Origin: Paenibacillus sp.
GTDB taxonomy: Bacteria > Bacillota > Bacilli > Paenibacillales > NBRC-103111
DNA length: 64,000 nt
Direction: 5' to 3'
NCBI GenBank assembly: GCA_031180825.1
Contig: JAPSLM010000005.1
Coordinates: 62,001-126,000 of the forward strand
Shown: piece by piece, positions 32,298 to 41,683 of the stretch
Position numbering within the stretch: the first letter of the stretch is position 1
Layout of the letters: each line of letters begins with the position of its first letter
Notes under the pieces: generated by a model
Databases searched by the model: none
What the model was told of the DNA's origin: nothing
Seen by the model: only the letters and a program-made list of their open reading frames with translations
Program-made: the position numbers and the translations under genes

Positions 32298-32974
32298 ATG
32301 GAACTGGCAGAAATCATGGCCCGGCTTGAAGCGCTGGGCACGGAGCAGAACCGCAAAGTGTACAGAAGACACGGCGCCCAAGAGCCGTTATTCGGGGTAA
32401 GCTTCGGCAATCTGGACAAGCTGAGAAAAGAGCTAAAAACGAACGACTCCTTGGCCGAACAGCTCTGGAGCACGGGCAATACGGATGCCCTGCCCGGACG
32501 CTGGACGTCATGATCGCCGATCCGAAAGCCCGAACGATCGAGCAGTTGGAGCAATGGCTGAACGATATCGATTATTACTGCTTGACGGACGTGCTGGTCA
32601 CTCATCTGGCAAGCAAATCTCCCTTGCTTCCCGAGCTTCTGGAACGCTGGACGGCTTCGGACCGGGAATGGACCGGACGGGCCGGCTGGCAGCTCATGGC
32701 GCACGCCGCCATGAAGAGCAAAACGCACGGCGACGACTACTTCCTCCGCCAACTGGAGCGCATCCAGGCCCGCATCCATTCCAGCCCGAATCGCGCCCGC
32801 GATGCGATGAATGCCGCCCTGATCGCGATCGGGATGCGCAGCGAGCCATTGGAAGCCGCGGCCTTGGCAGCCGCAGCCCGCATCGGCAAGGTCGACGTCG
32901 ACCATGGCGAGACGGCCTGCAAGACGCCGGACGCAGCCGCCTACATCGCCAAGGCGAAGAGCCGGAAGCGTTGA
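32298..32974 (+). pseudogene. DNA alkylation repair protein (HEAT-like, AlkD type), frameshifted
   Basis: The N-terminal part from ATG 32298 (GGAGGAGG upstream) reads MELAEIMARLEALGTEQNRK and KLRKELKTNDSLAEQLWSTG, then stops at 32513. The rest continues in another frame (ARTLDVMIADPKART, LLPELLERWTASDREW, HIPSS-type HEAT helices) to 32974. The break lies at 32488-32500, where GCCCTGCCCGG looks like a 5-base duplication between TDA and ARTLDVM. Family members remove or tolerate alkylated bases. Not functional as read. Confidence 0.82.
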
Positions 32975-33005
32975 TCGCCGCATGAAGCGGAGAGCCCAAG
33001 GAAAT

Positions 33006-33040
33006 GAGCGCATTGCCGCGAGCGGTTGGCGCTCCTTTTT
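33006..33040 (+). terminator. Terminator after the alkylation repair gene
   Basis: GAGCGC (33006-33011) pairs with GCGCTC (33029-33034), with inner pairing, followed by CTTTTT. Confidence 0.7.
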
Positions 33041-33130
33041 ATGCTGACGCGCGAGCTTCAGGCGTTTGCGCCGACACGGCCGTTCAACGGCCCTCGCTGA
33101 CAAAGCCCGGCAGGAATACGGCTCCGCTAC

Positions 33131-33271
33131 GATAGAGGAACGCTGGTTCCTTTATCTCTTCCATTGTAAAGCAGCTGCGTAAAATAGAGGAACATTACAT
33201 TCCCAATACGCTTAATTTAAAGTAGAGCGAATAAAATTCGACAAGGATAACTCATCCGGGTTCCTCTATTT
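33131..33271. repeat. Inverted-repeat element built on TAGAGGAAC
   Basis: AAATAGAGGAAC (33182-33193) and its exact complement GTTCCTCTATTT (33260-33271) bracket 66 AT-rich bases. A third copy forms a local palindrome, ATAGAGGAAC-gctg-GTTCCTTTAT, at 33131-33156. The element lies in a 740-base gap without genes. It could be a small mobile or REP-like repeat; copy number elsewhere cannot be judged. Confidence 0.55.
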
Positions 33272-33365
33272 CCAACTATCCCTTTAACTTGGGCAATTTA
33301 AAGGAACCGGGGTGCCCTAACAAAAGGGAACGCATCGCAAAAAGTCGGCCGTTCATCCCTCCCGC

Positions 33366-33687
33366 CCTCGGACTGTCTCATCCTCCCGCTATCGCCTTAC
33401 TATGCAGCTCTCGAATCAACTCCCCTGCTCCGACCTTACTTCACGGCCCTCGGACTGCCTCATCCTCCTGCTATCGCCTTGCTCTGCGGCTTCGAACCAG
33501 CCCACCTGCTCGGACTTACTTCACCGCCCTCGGACTGCCTCATCCTCCTGCTATCGCCTTGCTCTGCGGCTTCGAACCAGCCCACCTGCTCGGACTTACT
33601 TCACCGCCCTCGGACTGTCTCATCCCCCCGCTATCGCCTTATTCTGCGGCTCTCGAATCAGCTCCCCTGCTCCGGACTTACTCCACA
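33366..33687. repeat. Tandem repeat, four copies of 80-82 bp
   Basis: Copies start at 33366, 33448, 33528 and 33608, each with CCTCGGACTG. The second and third copies are identical over 80 bases and the outer two differ at about a quarter of positions, sharing the variant CTCTCGAATCA. One plus-strand frame stays open through all copies, but the translation is low-complexity and has no plausible product. No direct-repeat/spacer pattern of a CRISPR array is present. Confidence 0.85.
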
Positions 33688-33716
33688 GCTCTCGAATCAG
33701 ACGCCTCAGCCCCGCA

Positions 33717-34139
33717 TTACTGCGCCGAAGCCGGGATCGGCCGCTCCATTAGCTCCAGCCGTTCGAAGCCGTACTGCTCATACAGCCCGTGCGCGTCCCT
33801 TGTGCCAAGGACCATCCGGGTATCCCGCACCGCCGGATGCTCGACCAGAAACTGCATCAGCGACTTGCCGAGCCCTTGGCCCCGATGATCGGGGTGCACG
33901 ATAACGTCGCAAACCCAAGCGAACGTAGCGTAATCCGTCACCACCCGCATGAAGCCCACCTGCTCCTCCCCATGATAGAGACCGAAGCAGAGCGAGTTTT
34001 CAAGGCTCCTCAGCACCGTCTCCTTGCTTCGGTGCGCAGCCCAGTAGCTTGTCTGCAAAAGCGCATAAATCACATCCGGCTGCAGCTCCTCCCAGCAATC
34101 GTTAATGCGGTACGGCAGCGTGTCGTGCTTCCATTCCAT
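33717..34139 (-). CDS. GNAT family N-acetyltransferase
   Basis: 140 residues from the ATG at 34139, with AGGAGGGG 6 bases upstream; the longer frame to 34235 runs into the divergent promoter region. The acetyl-CoA pyrophosphate loop is in VIVHPDHRGQGLGKSLMQFL (about 74-93) and the C-terminus has GLYEQYGFERLE. This pattern is close to small YjdJ/YitI-like acetyltransferases. Divergent from a MocR-type regulator 120 bases away, which may control it. Substrate unknown. Confidence 0.88.
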   Translation of the reverse strand: MEWKHDTLPYRINDCWEELQPDVIYALLQTSYWAAHRSKETVLRSLENSLCFGLYHGEEQVGFMRVVTDYATFAWVCDVIVHPDHRGQGLGKSLMQFLVEHPAVRDTRMVLGTRDAHGLYEQYGFERLELMERPIPASAQ

Positions 34140-34259
34140 CTGTACCCCTCCTGTTGAATGTTGGTTTCGTTCATGTCGTTCAGTATAATGGAGACAGATA
34201 AGACCGGCATATTTATTTCCTCCATCTGTACCCATACAAAATCAAAGGGGACTCTGCAC

Positions 34260-35672
34260 ATGAGCACGAGCAAGAATATGAGCAAGAACACAGGCTGCAA
34301 GTTCGAAGCTGTCAAAGCGGACATTCAGCGCAAGCTCGCTTCCGGCGCCATCCGGCCGGGCGACAGGCTGCCTTCGATCCGCGACGTATCCGCAGAGTAC
34401 GGATGCAGCAAAAATACGGCCATACGCGCGTACGACGACCTCGAACGGGAACACTTGATTTATTCCGTTCCCAAAAGCGGCTATTATGCCGTCGTCCGTT
34501 CCGGGCAGCCCTCCGCCCCCGAACATTTGGAGCGCATCGACCTCGCCACCGCGACGCCGGATCCGGCGGTCATGCCGTATGCGGACTTCCAGCATTGCTT
34601 GGACCAAGCGATCGAGCAGTATCAGGACCGGCTCTTCTCGTATGCCGATCCGCTCGGCTTTATTTCGCTCAGGCACGCGCTGCAAAAGCATCTGACCGCG
34701 GTGCAAGTTTTCGCCGAGCCCGAGCGGATCGCCGTCGTCTCCGGCTCCCAACAGGCGATTCATATACTGGCCTGCATGCCTTTTCCGAACGGCAAGACGA
34801 CCATTCTCATCGAGCAGCCCACTTACTTCGGGATGATCCGTACGCTGGAACTGCTGGGTATAACGGCCATCGGCATCGCCCGTAGCGACGAAGGGCTCGA
34901 TCTGGACGAGCTGGAGCGGCATTTTCGGACGAACACGATCAAATTTTTTTATACCGTGCCGCGTTATCACAACCCGATGGGAACGAGCCTCGGTCAAGAG
35001 CAGAAGAAGGCGATCGCCCGGCTGGCCGAGCGCTACGACGTTTACATCGTGGAGGACGACTATTTGGCCGATCTGGAAACGAAGCGCCGGGCGGACCCGA
35101 TCTATAGCCTGAACCGGTCCGGTCATGTCATTTATGTCAAAAGCTTCTCCAAAGTGACGCTGCCGGGCCTGCGGCTCGGCACGGCCGTCCTGCCGCGGCC
35201 GCTGCTTGAGAGCTTCCGCCTGTTCAAGGCCTCCGCCGATTCGAGCACGTCCGCCTTGTCCCAGGCGGCGCTCGAGCTTTACTTGACGTGCGGCATGTTC
35301 GACCGCCACGCCGCACGGATGCGCGAGCATTACCGCGCCCGGATGGAGGCGCTCCGCACGGCGGCCGCCCGTTATCTGCCGCAGGAGGTCAACCTTCGTG
35401 TGCCGGACGGCGGCGTCTTCGCCCGGCTGCTCGTGCCGCCGCCGCTTGAGGCCGACGATCTGCTGGCGGCGCTGAAGCAGCAGAATATCGCGGCCCTGCC
35501 TACCGCGCGAAGCTATCTTCGCACGTTCGCCAAAGACAACGGTCTGCGCCTGAGCGTCATGCGTACGAACGAAGCGCAGATCGACGAAGCGATCCGCCGC
35601 ATCGCCGACTGGATCGGGCAGGCGCTCCGCCGAAAGCCGCTGCAGTGGGAACCTGTCGTGGACTGGATCTAG
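34260..35672 (+). CDS. MocR-family regulator (GntR HTH + aminotransferase-like domain)
   Basis: 470 residues from ATG 34260 (GGGG upstream); longer in-frame starts lie in the divergent promoter. N-terminal GntR winged HTH (about 12-80: RKLASGAIRPGDRLPSIRDV, then NTAIRAYDDLERE). The fold-type I aminotransferase domain (about 110-460) keeps the PLP lysine in YVKSFSKVTLPGLRLG and the YTVPRYHNPMGTSL segment. Family proteins such as GabR and PdxR use PLP as effector and often control the adjacent divergent gene, here the acetyltransferase. Intact in a stretch where several neighbours are frameshifted. Confidence 0.92.
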   Translation: MSTSKNMSKNTGCKFEAVKADIQRKLASGAIRPGDRLPSIRDVSAEYGCSKNTAIRAYDDLEREHLIYSVPKSGYYAVVRSGQPSAPEHLERIDLATATPDPAVMPYADFQHCLDQAIEQYQDRLFSYADPLGFISLRHALQKHLTAVQVFAEPERIAVVSGSQQAIHILACMPFPNGKTTILIEQPTYFGMIRTLELLGITAIGIARSDEGLDLDELERHFRTNTIKFFYTVPRYHNPMGTSLGQEQKKAIARLAERYDVYIVEDDYLADLETKRRADPIYSLNRSGHVIYVKSFSKVTLPGLRLGTAVLPRPLLESFRLFKASADSSTSALSQAALELYLTCGMFDRHAARMREHYRARMEALRTAAARYLPQEVNLRVPDGGVFARLLVPPPLEADDLLAALKQQNIAALPTARSYLRTFAKDNGLRLSVMRTNEAQIDEAIRRIADWIGQALRRKPLQWEPVVDWI

Positions 35673-35692
35673 ACGAGGAAGGAGACGGACAA

Positions 35693-36536
35693 GTGGCTTA
35701 CGAGGAACGATCGCCGCACGAGCGGCTGAAGCCTTTTATCCGATGCCTGTGGCGCTTGGAGCGCACTTATGATCAAACGGATGCGGCCAACGATGGCGAA
35801 GTGCTTTGGCCGGACGGCTGCGCGGAGCTCGTCTTCCATTACGGCGCGCGGTATTCCAACGGTCCGGCGGAGCTGCCGCAGGCATTTCCGATCGGAACGC
35901 TGTCGCGGTACCATCGTCTGAAGGCAGACGGCACCATCCGGTTGTTCGGTGTCCGGGTGCTGCCCTGGGGATTGCGCGCTTTTCCCGCCTTCCGCAGACG
36001 GCCCACAAGGCCCGGATGCTCCCGCTGAGCGACATGGTCGAGCCCGCCCGGACGCAAAGCCTGGAACGGCAGCTGAAGGAGGCCGGCACAGAGCAAGGCA
36101 TGCGGCTGCTCGAAGCCCTCCTCCTGGCAGAGCTGGAGCCGGAAGGGCTGGACCTTCGCCTGCTCGGCATTTTGGCGAAGCTGTACCGGGAGCCGCTGAC
36201 GTATGACGTTGCCGCCGCGGCCAAGGAAAGCGGCTATTCGCTCGGCAGTTCGAGCGCATTTGCTCCGGGCTGACGGGCATGTCGCCGAAGCAGTTCAGCA
36301 AAGCGTCCGCTTCAATCAGACGCGGCTCCGTTTTTTTCAATCCGGACGTCGATTTGCATGAATGCATGACCCATTTCGGATACTACGACTATGCGCATTT
36401 TTCCAAGGACTTCAAGCAGTGTCTCGGCATCACGCCCGGCGCCTGCCAGAAATGGATTCTGCGACTGCGGGAAGGCATGCGGAAAACAAAGGATGTCGTT
36501 TTTTTACAAGACGAGAAGCAGGACGGAATGCTATAG
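35693..36536 (+). pseudogene. AraC-family regulator, multiply frameshifted
   Basis: From GTG 35693 (AAGGAG upstream) the frame gives a DUF6597-like N-terminus (HERLKPFIRCLWRLERTYDQ, LWPDGCAELVFHYGA). It shifts near 35985 into a second frame (MLPLSDMVEPARTQSLERQL to YREPLTYDVAAAAKESGYS) and near 36245 into a third with the AraC HTH (MSPKQFSKAS, then DYAHFSKDFKQCLGITPGA). A further pair of compensating shifts seems present near 36310-36330, where RFNQTRLR can be read in another frame. At least two indels, so no functional protein as read. Confidence 0.82.
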
Positions 36537-36584
36537 TTTCTACCAGTCGGAGTTCTTAAATAACCAGGCCAAGGAGGACAAATC

Positions 36585-36946
36585 ATGAATAAGAAAATTG
36601 CAACGGCCGCCGTTTATGTGGAGGATCAGCAAAAAGCGAAAGCGTTCTGGACGGAGAGGTCGGCTTCGAAATCGTAGCCGAGCGCCCGATGATGCCGGGA
36701 GCGAGCTGGCTGGAGGTTGCGCCGAAGGGGGCGGAATCCGCGCTGGTGCTGTATCCGAAAAGCATGATGAAAAATTGGGCCGAACTGAAGCCGTCGATCG
36801 TATTCGTGTGCGACGATATCGAGAAGACGTACGAGACGATGAAAGCGAACGGCGTCGCCTTCGAGGGCGAGCTGCAAAAAATGCAGTGGGGCACCTTCGC
36901 CACCTTCCTCGATGAGGACGGCAATTCGTTCTTGATCAAAGGCTAG
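36585..36946 (+). pseudogene. VOC (glyoxalase/bleomycin resistance) family protein, frameshifted
   Basis: From ATG 36585 (AAGGAGG upstream) the first frame reads MNKKIATAAVYVEDQQKAKAFW and stops early. The remainder, in another frame, is a good VOC half (VGFEIVAERPMMPGASWLEV, WGTFATFLDEDGNSFLIKG). A single missing A near 36655 would restore FWTEKVGFEIV. VOC proteins bind a metal and act on diverse small molecules. Pseudogene or sequencing error. Confidence 0.85.
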
Positions 36947-36979
36947 TGCCGTATACCCTGTTTCGATTGGTGGAAAAAG

Positions 36980-37017
36980 GAAAACCGCTCCAACGCCGAA
37001 ACGTTTGAGCGGTTTTC
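36980..37017 (+). terminator. Terminator after the VOC gene
   Basis: GAAAACCGCTC (36980-36990) and GAGCGGTTTTC (37007-37017) form an 11-bp stem with a 16-base loop ending in TTTTC. Confidence 0.72.
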
Positions 37018-37195
37018 ATCATCCAAAAATTATTCTCCGAGCCGTACAGATCGCCGCCATTCTCATCTCCCCGACGCATGGCCCGGCTGCAACCGGGTTC
37101 GAATTCAGCCTCCCGCTCATCGCCTTGATCGCGAACCGATTCCGATCCCGCTACAGGCTTTTGCGGAACATTTTCCGCCCGGCCCGGCTATTCAG

Positions 37196-38479
37196 CTAAT
37201 GCGCCAGCCGTCCTTCCCGGACGACGATCTTCCCGCTCTTGACGACGGTATCGACGTGATTGATGCCGAAATGATACGGCACATAGGCCAAATTGGCCGC
37301 GTCGAAAATGACCAGGTCGGCCTGCTTGCCCGGCTCCAGGCTGCCGACCCGGTCGCCGCGTCCGATAGCGTGCGCCGCGTTGACGGTCACGGCCGTCAGC
37401 ACCTCTTCCGGCGTCAGCCCGAGGTTCAGGCAGCCGAGCGTCATGACGAGCTGGATGGACTCCGTCGGCGAGCTGCCGGGGTTGTAGTCGGTCGACAGCG
37501 CGACGGCGAGGCCGAGCTCGATCATGCGGCGCGCGCGGGCATGCTGCTTCAGCCGCAGGTTGAACGAGGTCGCCGGCAGGCAGACGGCGATCACGCCGGC
37601 ATCGCGCATCGCCTCGAACCCGGCGTCGGTCGCGGCGAGCAGGTGCTCGGCCGAGATGCAGCCGAGCTTGCCCGCAAGCTCCGCGCCGCCGAGCGGCTCG
37701 ATCTCGTCGGCGTGAATTTTCACGCCGAAGCCGAGCGCCTTGGCCGCCGCAAGAATCTCCTCGGACTCCGCCGGGGAGAACACGCCGTGCTCGCAGAACA
37801 CGTCGCAAAATTCCGCCAGCCCGAGGCGCTTCACCTCCGGCAGCATTTCGCGGGTGACGAGCTTCACGTAATCGGCCGAGCGGCCTTTGTATTCCTCCGG
37901 CACCATGTGCGCGCCCATGAACGTCGAGACGAGCTCGACCGGATGCGCTTCGTTCAGCCGCTTCGCCACCCGAAGCTGCTTCAGCTCGTCTTCAAGCGTG
38001 AGGCCGTAGCCGCTTTTCGCCTCGCACGTCGTCACGCCCTGCAGCAGCAGCGCATCGAGGCTGCGTTTCGCCTTGGCGTACAGCGCGTCCTCCGTCGCCG
38101 CCCGCGTGGCGCGGACCGTGCTCAAAATGCCGCCGCCCTGCGCCAAAATTTCCAAATACGTCGCGCCCTGCAGCTTCATCGCCAGCTCGTGCTCGCGCGA
38201 GCCGCCGTGCACCAGATGCGTATGCGGGTCGACCAGCCCCGGCGTCACCAAGCGGCCCCCGGCATCGAGCTCCTGCGCGACCGGCTGGCCCGCGATCTGC
38301 GCGCGCACGTCGTGTTCGGGGCCTGCGGCCACTACGACGCCATCTCGTACGGCTACGGCGCCCCCTTGCACAACGGGCACGTCCGCCATGCGGCTGCCCG
38401 TGCGCGGACCCGCTTCCCCGGCCATCGTGATCAGCCCGCCGATATTATACACGAGCAAATCGATCCGTTGTTGCTCCAT
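37196..38479 (-). CDS. hutI: Imidazolonepropionase
   Basis: 427 residues. Amidohydrolase with the metal-binding HxH in VDPHTHLVHGGSREHEL, further His residues in FMGAHMVPEEYKG and GVKIHADEIEPLGGAEL, and the catalytic Asp in ALSTDYNPGSSPTES. It hydrolyses 4-imidazolone-5-propanoate to formimidoylglutamate, the third step of histidine breakdown. Last gene of the hutG-hutU-hutI run, 176 bases after hutU; GAGGTGATGG precedes the ATG. Confidence 0.93.
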   Translation of the reverse strand: MEQQRIDLLVYNIGGLITMAGEAGPRTGSRMADVPVVQGGAVAVRDGVVVAAGPEHDVRAQIAGQPVAQELDAGGRLVTPGLVDPHTHLVHGGSREHELAMKLQGATYLEILAQGGGILSTVRATRAATEDALYAKAKRSLDALLLQGVTTCEAKSGYGLTLEDELKQLRVAKRLNEAHPVELVSTFMGAHMVPEEYKGRSADYVKLVTREMLPEVKRLGLAEFCDVFCEHGVFSPAESEEILAAAKALGFGVKIHADEIEPLGGAELAGKLGCISAEHLLAATDAGFEAMRDAGVIAVCLPATSFNLRLKQHARARRMIELGLAVALSTDYNPGSSPTESIQLVMTLGCLNLGLTPEEVLTAVTVNAAHAIGRGDRVGSLEPGKQADLVIFDAANLAYVPYHFGINHVDTVVKSGKIVVREGRLAH

Positions 38480-38655
38480 TTTCCATCACCTCGACAAAGT
38501 CGTCCGAACCGCTATCGTTCGGGCCCGACGGAATATAGCGGCATGCGGTTCGCGCAGCCCGCCGGTACCTGCCGGCGGATGCGGCGAACCGCAGCTATGA
38601 TCTTGATTTAACGGGCTGCCGCGAAGCGCACAGCTTTCCCAACAGCCGTACCTTC
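38480..38655 (-). other. hutU-hutI spacer with hairpin
   Basis: 176 bases without a gene. On the minus strand CCGAAC-gatagcg-GTTCGG forms a small hairpin close to hutI, with no T-tract. It may be an mRNA processing or stability element; nothing else was seen. Confidence 0.3.
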
Positions 38656-40314
38656 TTAAATACCGAGCATCGGCACGCGGACGCCGCGTTCTTTTGCCGT
38701 CTGAATCGCCAGCTCGTAGCCCGCATCCGCGTGACGGATAATCCCCATGCCCGGGTCCGTATTCAGCACGCGAGACAGCCGCTCTTCCGCTTCCAGGGAG
38801 CCGTCCGCAACGACGACCATGCCGGCATGGAGCGAATAGCCCATTCCGACGCCGCCGCCATGGTGCACGGACACCCAGCTCGCGCCGGACGCCGTGTTCA
38901 CGAGCGCGTTCAGGATCGCCCAGTCGCCGACCACGTCGCTGCCGTCCTTCATCGCTTCCGTCTCGCGGTTCGGCGAGGCGACGGAGCCGCAGTCCAGATG
39001 ATCGCGGCCGATAACGATCGGCGCGGAAAGCTCGCCGCTGCGCACCATCTCGTTAATCGCCAGTCCCATCTTCACGCGCTCGCCGTAACCGAGCCAGCAA
39101 ATGCGCGAAGGCAAGCCTTGGAAGGCCACTTTCTCGCGCGCCATTTCGATCCAGCGGCGCAGGTGCGCGTTTTCCGGAAACAGCTTCAGCACGAGCTCGT
39201 CGGTCTTGTAGATGTCCTCCGGATCGCCGGAAAGCGCGGCCCAGCGGAACGGTCCTTTGCCTTCGCAGAACAGCGGGCGGATATACGCCGGCACGAAGCC
39301 CGGGAAGTTAAACGCATCCTTCACGCCTTCATCGAAAGCGACCTGGCGGATGTTGTTGCCGTAGTCGAACACGACGGAGCCGAGCTTTTGCAGGTCGAGC
39401 ATCGCCTGTACGTGCGCGGCCATCGACCGCTTCGACAAGCGGACGTATTCGGCCGGGTTGCTCGTGCGCAGCTCAGCGGCCGCTTCCAGCGTATAGCCCG
39501 CAGGCACGTAGCCGTTCAGCGGATCGTGCGCCGACGTCTGGTCGGTGACGAAATCCGGCACGATGCCGCGGCGCACGAATTCCGGAAAAATTTCCGCCGC
39601 GTTGCCGACCAGGCCGATCGAAAGCGGGCGTCCCTGCTCCTGCGCCTCGCGCGCCAGCTTGAGCGCTTCGTCCAGATCGCGCACCATCGCGTCGCAGTAG
39701 CGCGTATCGATCCGGCGCTGAATGCGCGTCGCGTCGACGTCGACCCCGATGACGACGCCTTCGTTCATCGTGACGGCCAGCGGCTGCGCGCCGCCCATGC
39801 CGCCGAGACCCGCGGTCAGCGTCAGCGTTCCGCGCAGCGTGCCGTTCGCGTGCTGGCGCGCCGCTTCGGCGAACGTTTCGTACGTGCCCTGCAGAATGCC
39901 CTGCGTGCCGATGTAAATCCAACTGCCCGCCGTCATTTGCCCGTACATCATCAGCCCTTTTTTATCCAGCTCATGGAACGTATCCCAGTTTGCAAAAGCC
40001 GGCACGATCACGGAGTTGGAGATGAGCACGCGCGGCGCCTGGCTGTGGGTTTTGAATATGCCGACCGGCTTGCCGGACTGCACGAGCAGCGTTTCGTCCG
40101 CTTCGAGCTCCGTCAGGCACTCGACGATTTTGTCGTACGCTTCCCAATTGCGCGCCGCCTTGCCGATCCCGCCGTAGACGACGAGGTCTTCCGGACGCTC
40201 GGCCACCTCCGGGTCCAGGTTGTTCATTAGCATGCGCAGCACCGCTTCCTGCTGCCATCCTTTGGCCGTCAGCTTCGTGCCTCTCGGCGCGCGAATCGTA
40301 CGTTTATTTTCCAT
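38656..40314 (-). CDS. hutU: Urocanate hydratase
   Basis: 552 residues, the normal length. The NAD-binding urocanase core shows [20 protein letters not shown] and [15 protein letters not shown], the region around the active-site Tyr/Cys includes [18 protein letters not shown], and the C-terminus has [20 protein letters not shown]. It adds water to urocanate to give imidazolonepropionate, using bound NAD. Starts 27 bases after hutG; GGGGAGAG precedes the ATG. Confidence 0.95.
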   Translation of the reverse strand: MENKRTIRAPRGTKLTAKGWQQEAVLRMLMNNLDPEVAERPEDLVVYGGIGKAARNWEAYDKIVECLTELEADETLLVQSGKPVGIFKTHSQAPRVLISNSVIVPAFANWDTFHELDKKGLMMYGQMTAGSWIYIGTQGILQGTYETFAEAARQHANGTLRGTLTLTAGLGGMGGAQPLAVTMNEGVVIGVDVDATRIQRRIDTRYCDAMVRDLDEALKLAREAQEQGRPLSIGLVGNAAEIFPEFVRRGIVPDFVTDQTSAHDPLNGYVPAGYTLEAAAELRTSNPAEYVRLSKRSMAAHVQAMLDLQKLGSVVFDYGNNIRQVAFDEGVKDAFNFPGFVPAYIRPLFCEGKGPFRWAALSGDPEDIYKTDELVLKLFPENAHLRRWIEMAREKVAFQGLPSRICWLGYGERVKMGLAINEMVRSGELSAPIVIGRDHLDCGSVASPNRETEAMKDGSDVVGDWAILNALVNTASGASWVSVHHGGGVGMGYSLHAGMVVVADGSLEAEERLSRVLNTDPGMGIIRHADAGYELAIQTAKERGVRVPMLGI

Positions 40315-40341
40315 CGCGAATCTCTCCCCTTCGTTTCTTGA

Positions 40342-41310
40342 TTAGCCGCGCTTCATCGTGCCGGCCAAAAAATTAAGAATGACGTGCAGCGCCGTGCGCA
40401 CGGTCGCCCGGCGCGGGTCCTGCATCGGATCGACGCAGACGACATCAAAGCCCTTCACCTTTGGATGGCGGCCCAGCATAAACACCGCCTCCAGCAGCTG
40501 CCAGCTTGTCATCCCGGCGGGCACCATCGCCGGGACGCCCGGCGCATAGGCCTGATCGAGCACATCCATATCTACCGTGACGTAGATCGCGTCGGTGCCG
40601 CTGCCGGCCACTTCAAGCGCCTGCGCGACGAACTTCTCCACGCCTTCCAGCGCGACCTGACGTGCCGTAAACTGCGTAATGCCCTGCTCCCGCGCGTAGT
40701 CGCGGTAAGGCTTCGAATTCGCGAAGCTGTGCAGGCCGATCTGCGCAATGCGCTTCCCTTCTACGGCGCCGGATTCGATCAGGCCGCGGATCGGCGTTCC
40801 GTTGGACGGCCCGCCGTCCTGCAGGTTGCGCACGTCCATATGCGAATCGATCTGGACGATGCCGACCGGCCCGCCGATTTTGTTCCGGAACGCCTTGACG
40901 GACGGGCACGTGATCGAATGATCGCCCCCGGCGATAATCGGGAACAAGCCCGGCAGCGCCTCGTACACGTTCGTCAGCCCCTGCTCGATGTTCGCATGGC
41001 AGCGCAGCAGATCGGTGACGTGCATTTGAATGTCGCCGAGATCGCGGGCGTTCAACTCCTGCAGATCGACGTCATGGTCGATGCTGTACGTCGTCACGTT
41101 CGCGAACAGCTCGCGCAGCGCATTCGGCGTCATCGATGCGGCCGACACGCTGATCGACGTCTTGGACAGCGGCACCCCGATGAAGCCGAAGTCGACCGGC
41201 GCTTCCCCGTCCCACGGCGTAAGCCACTGGGCCACCTTCGTCTCGAACCGGTCGCGCCAATTCGACCGCCGTGCCAGCTCCGGCGGATTTAACAGTTCAA
41301 TCGTTTTCAC
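40342..41310 (-). CDS. hutG: Formimidoylglutamase
   Basis: 322 residues starting at GTG 41310, with AAGGAGG 7 bases upstream. Ureohydrolase fold: the manganese ligands are in IIAGGDHSITCPSVKA (His), VQIDSHMDVRNL (DxHxD) and YVTVDMDVLDQAYAPG (DxD). It splits formimidoylglutamate into glutamate and formamide, the last step of the pathway. First gene of the hut run. HutH (histidine ammonia-lyase) is not encoded in the window. Confidence 0.92.
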   Translation of the reverse strand: MKTIELLNPPELARRSNWRDRFETKVAQWLTPWDGEAPVDFGFIGVPLSKTSISVSAASMTPNALRELFANVTTYSIDHDVDLQELNARDLGDIQMHVTDLLRCHANIEQGLTNVYEALPGLFPIIAGGDHSITCPSVKAFRNKIGGPVGIVQIDSHMDVRNLQDGGPSNGTPIRGLIESGAVEGKRIAQIGLHSFANSKPYRDYAREQGITQFTARQVALEGVEKFVAQALEVAGSGTDAIYVTVDMDVLDQAYAPGVPAMVPAGMTSWQLLEAVFMLGRHPKVKGFDVVCVDPMQDPRRATVRTALHVILNFLAGTMKRG

Positions 41311-41683
41311 GCATAAGCCTCCTTTTGCCTAAACGCGGCTTCCAGCGTCACTTCCCGCCGAAGAACCCGCCGCTTAACCTCCTATACGATTAACGGCATT
41401 GTATGATTAGCCGTCTTAACGGTTAGTGGCCCGAATAAGCCTGCTTGGCGATATCCTGCGGCGCAGACTTTCAGCGGTATCGCGATGGGCGATCTCGCGC
41501 GCTTCAGTACGCAGCCGCGGTCCGCCGCCGACAAAGCCAGCGGCGCGGTTTTGCTCCACGGTCACCTTCGTCCGCCTTCGGCCCCCCCTTAAGCTGTATA
41601 TGTTATGAAATGTAGACTTTTTCCGGTACACTCCTATCGTAAGTGTAAACGTTTTCGAAAGCACTAGTGAATTTTGCGGAAGT
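41311..41683 (-). promoter_or_regulatory. hut upstream region
   Basis: 373 bases between hutG and the AraC-type regulator gene. The part near the regulator is AT-rich and holds a cre site and TTTACA and CATAACATATACAG stretches that may be promoter boxes. The part near hutG is GC-rich and contains an open frame of low coding quality that is not annotated. The long leader would leave room for antitermination, but no HutP-like gene or clear terminator was seen. Confidence 0.35.
41644..41657 (-). promoter_or_regulatory. cre-like site ahead of the hut genes
   Basis: TGTAAACGTTTTCG fits the CcpA consensus in all but the last position. It overlaps a TTTACA box on the minus strand upstream of hutG, in agreement with known catabolite repression of histidine use in Bacillus. 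Confidence 0.6.

Noticed and set aside
33366-33687. Possible CRISPR array
   Set aside because: Repeats are adjacent units of about 80 bp without unique spacers, and no cas genes are in the window.
33289-33904. Open frames through the 80-bp repeats (about 200 codons)
   Set aside because: They exist because the repeat unit lacks stops in some frames; the translation is repetitive with no ribosome site or fold.
37050-37195. GCGGAA-CATT-TTCCGC hairpin after hutI
   Set aside because: The stem is only 6 bp and lacks a T-tract on the minus strand, so it was not called as a terminator.
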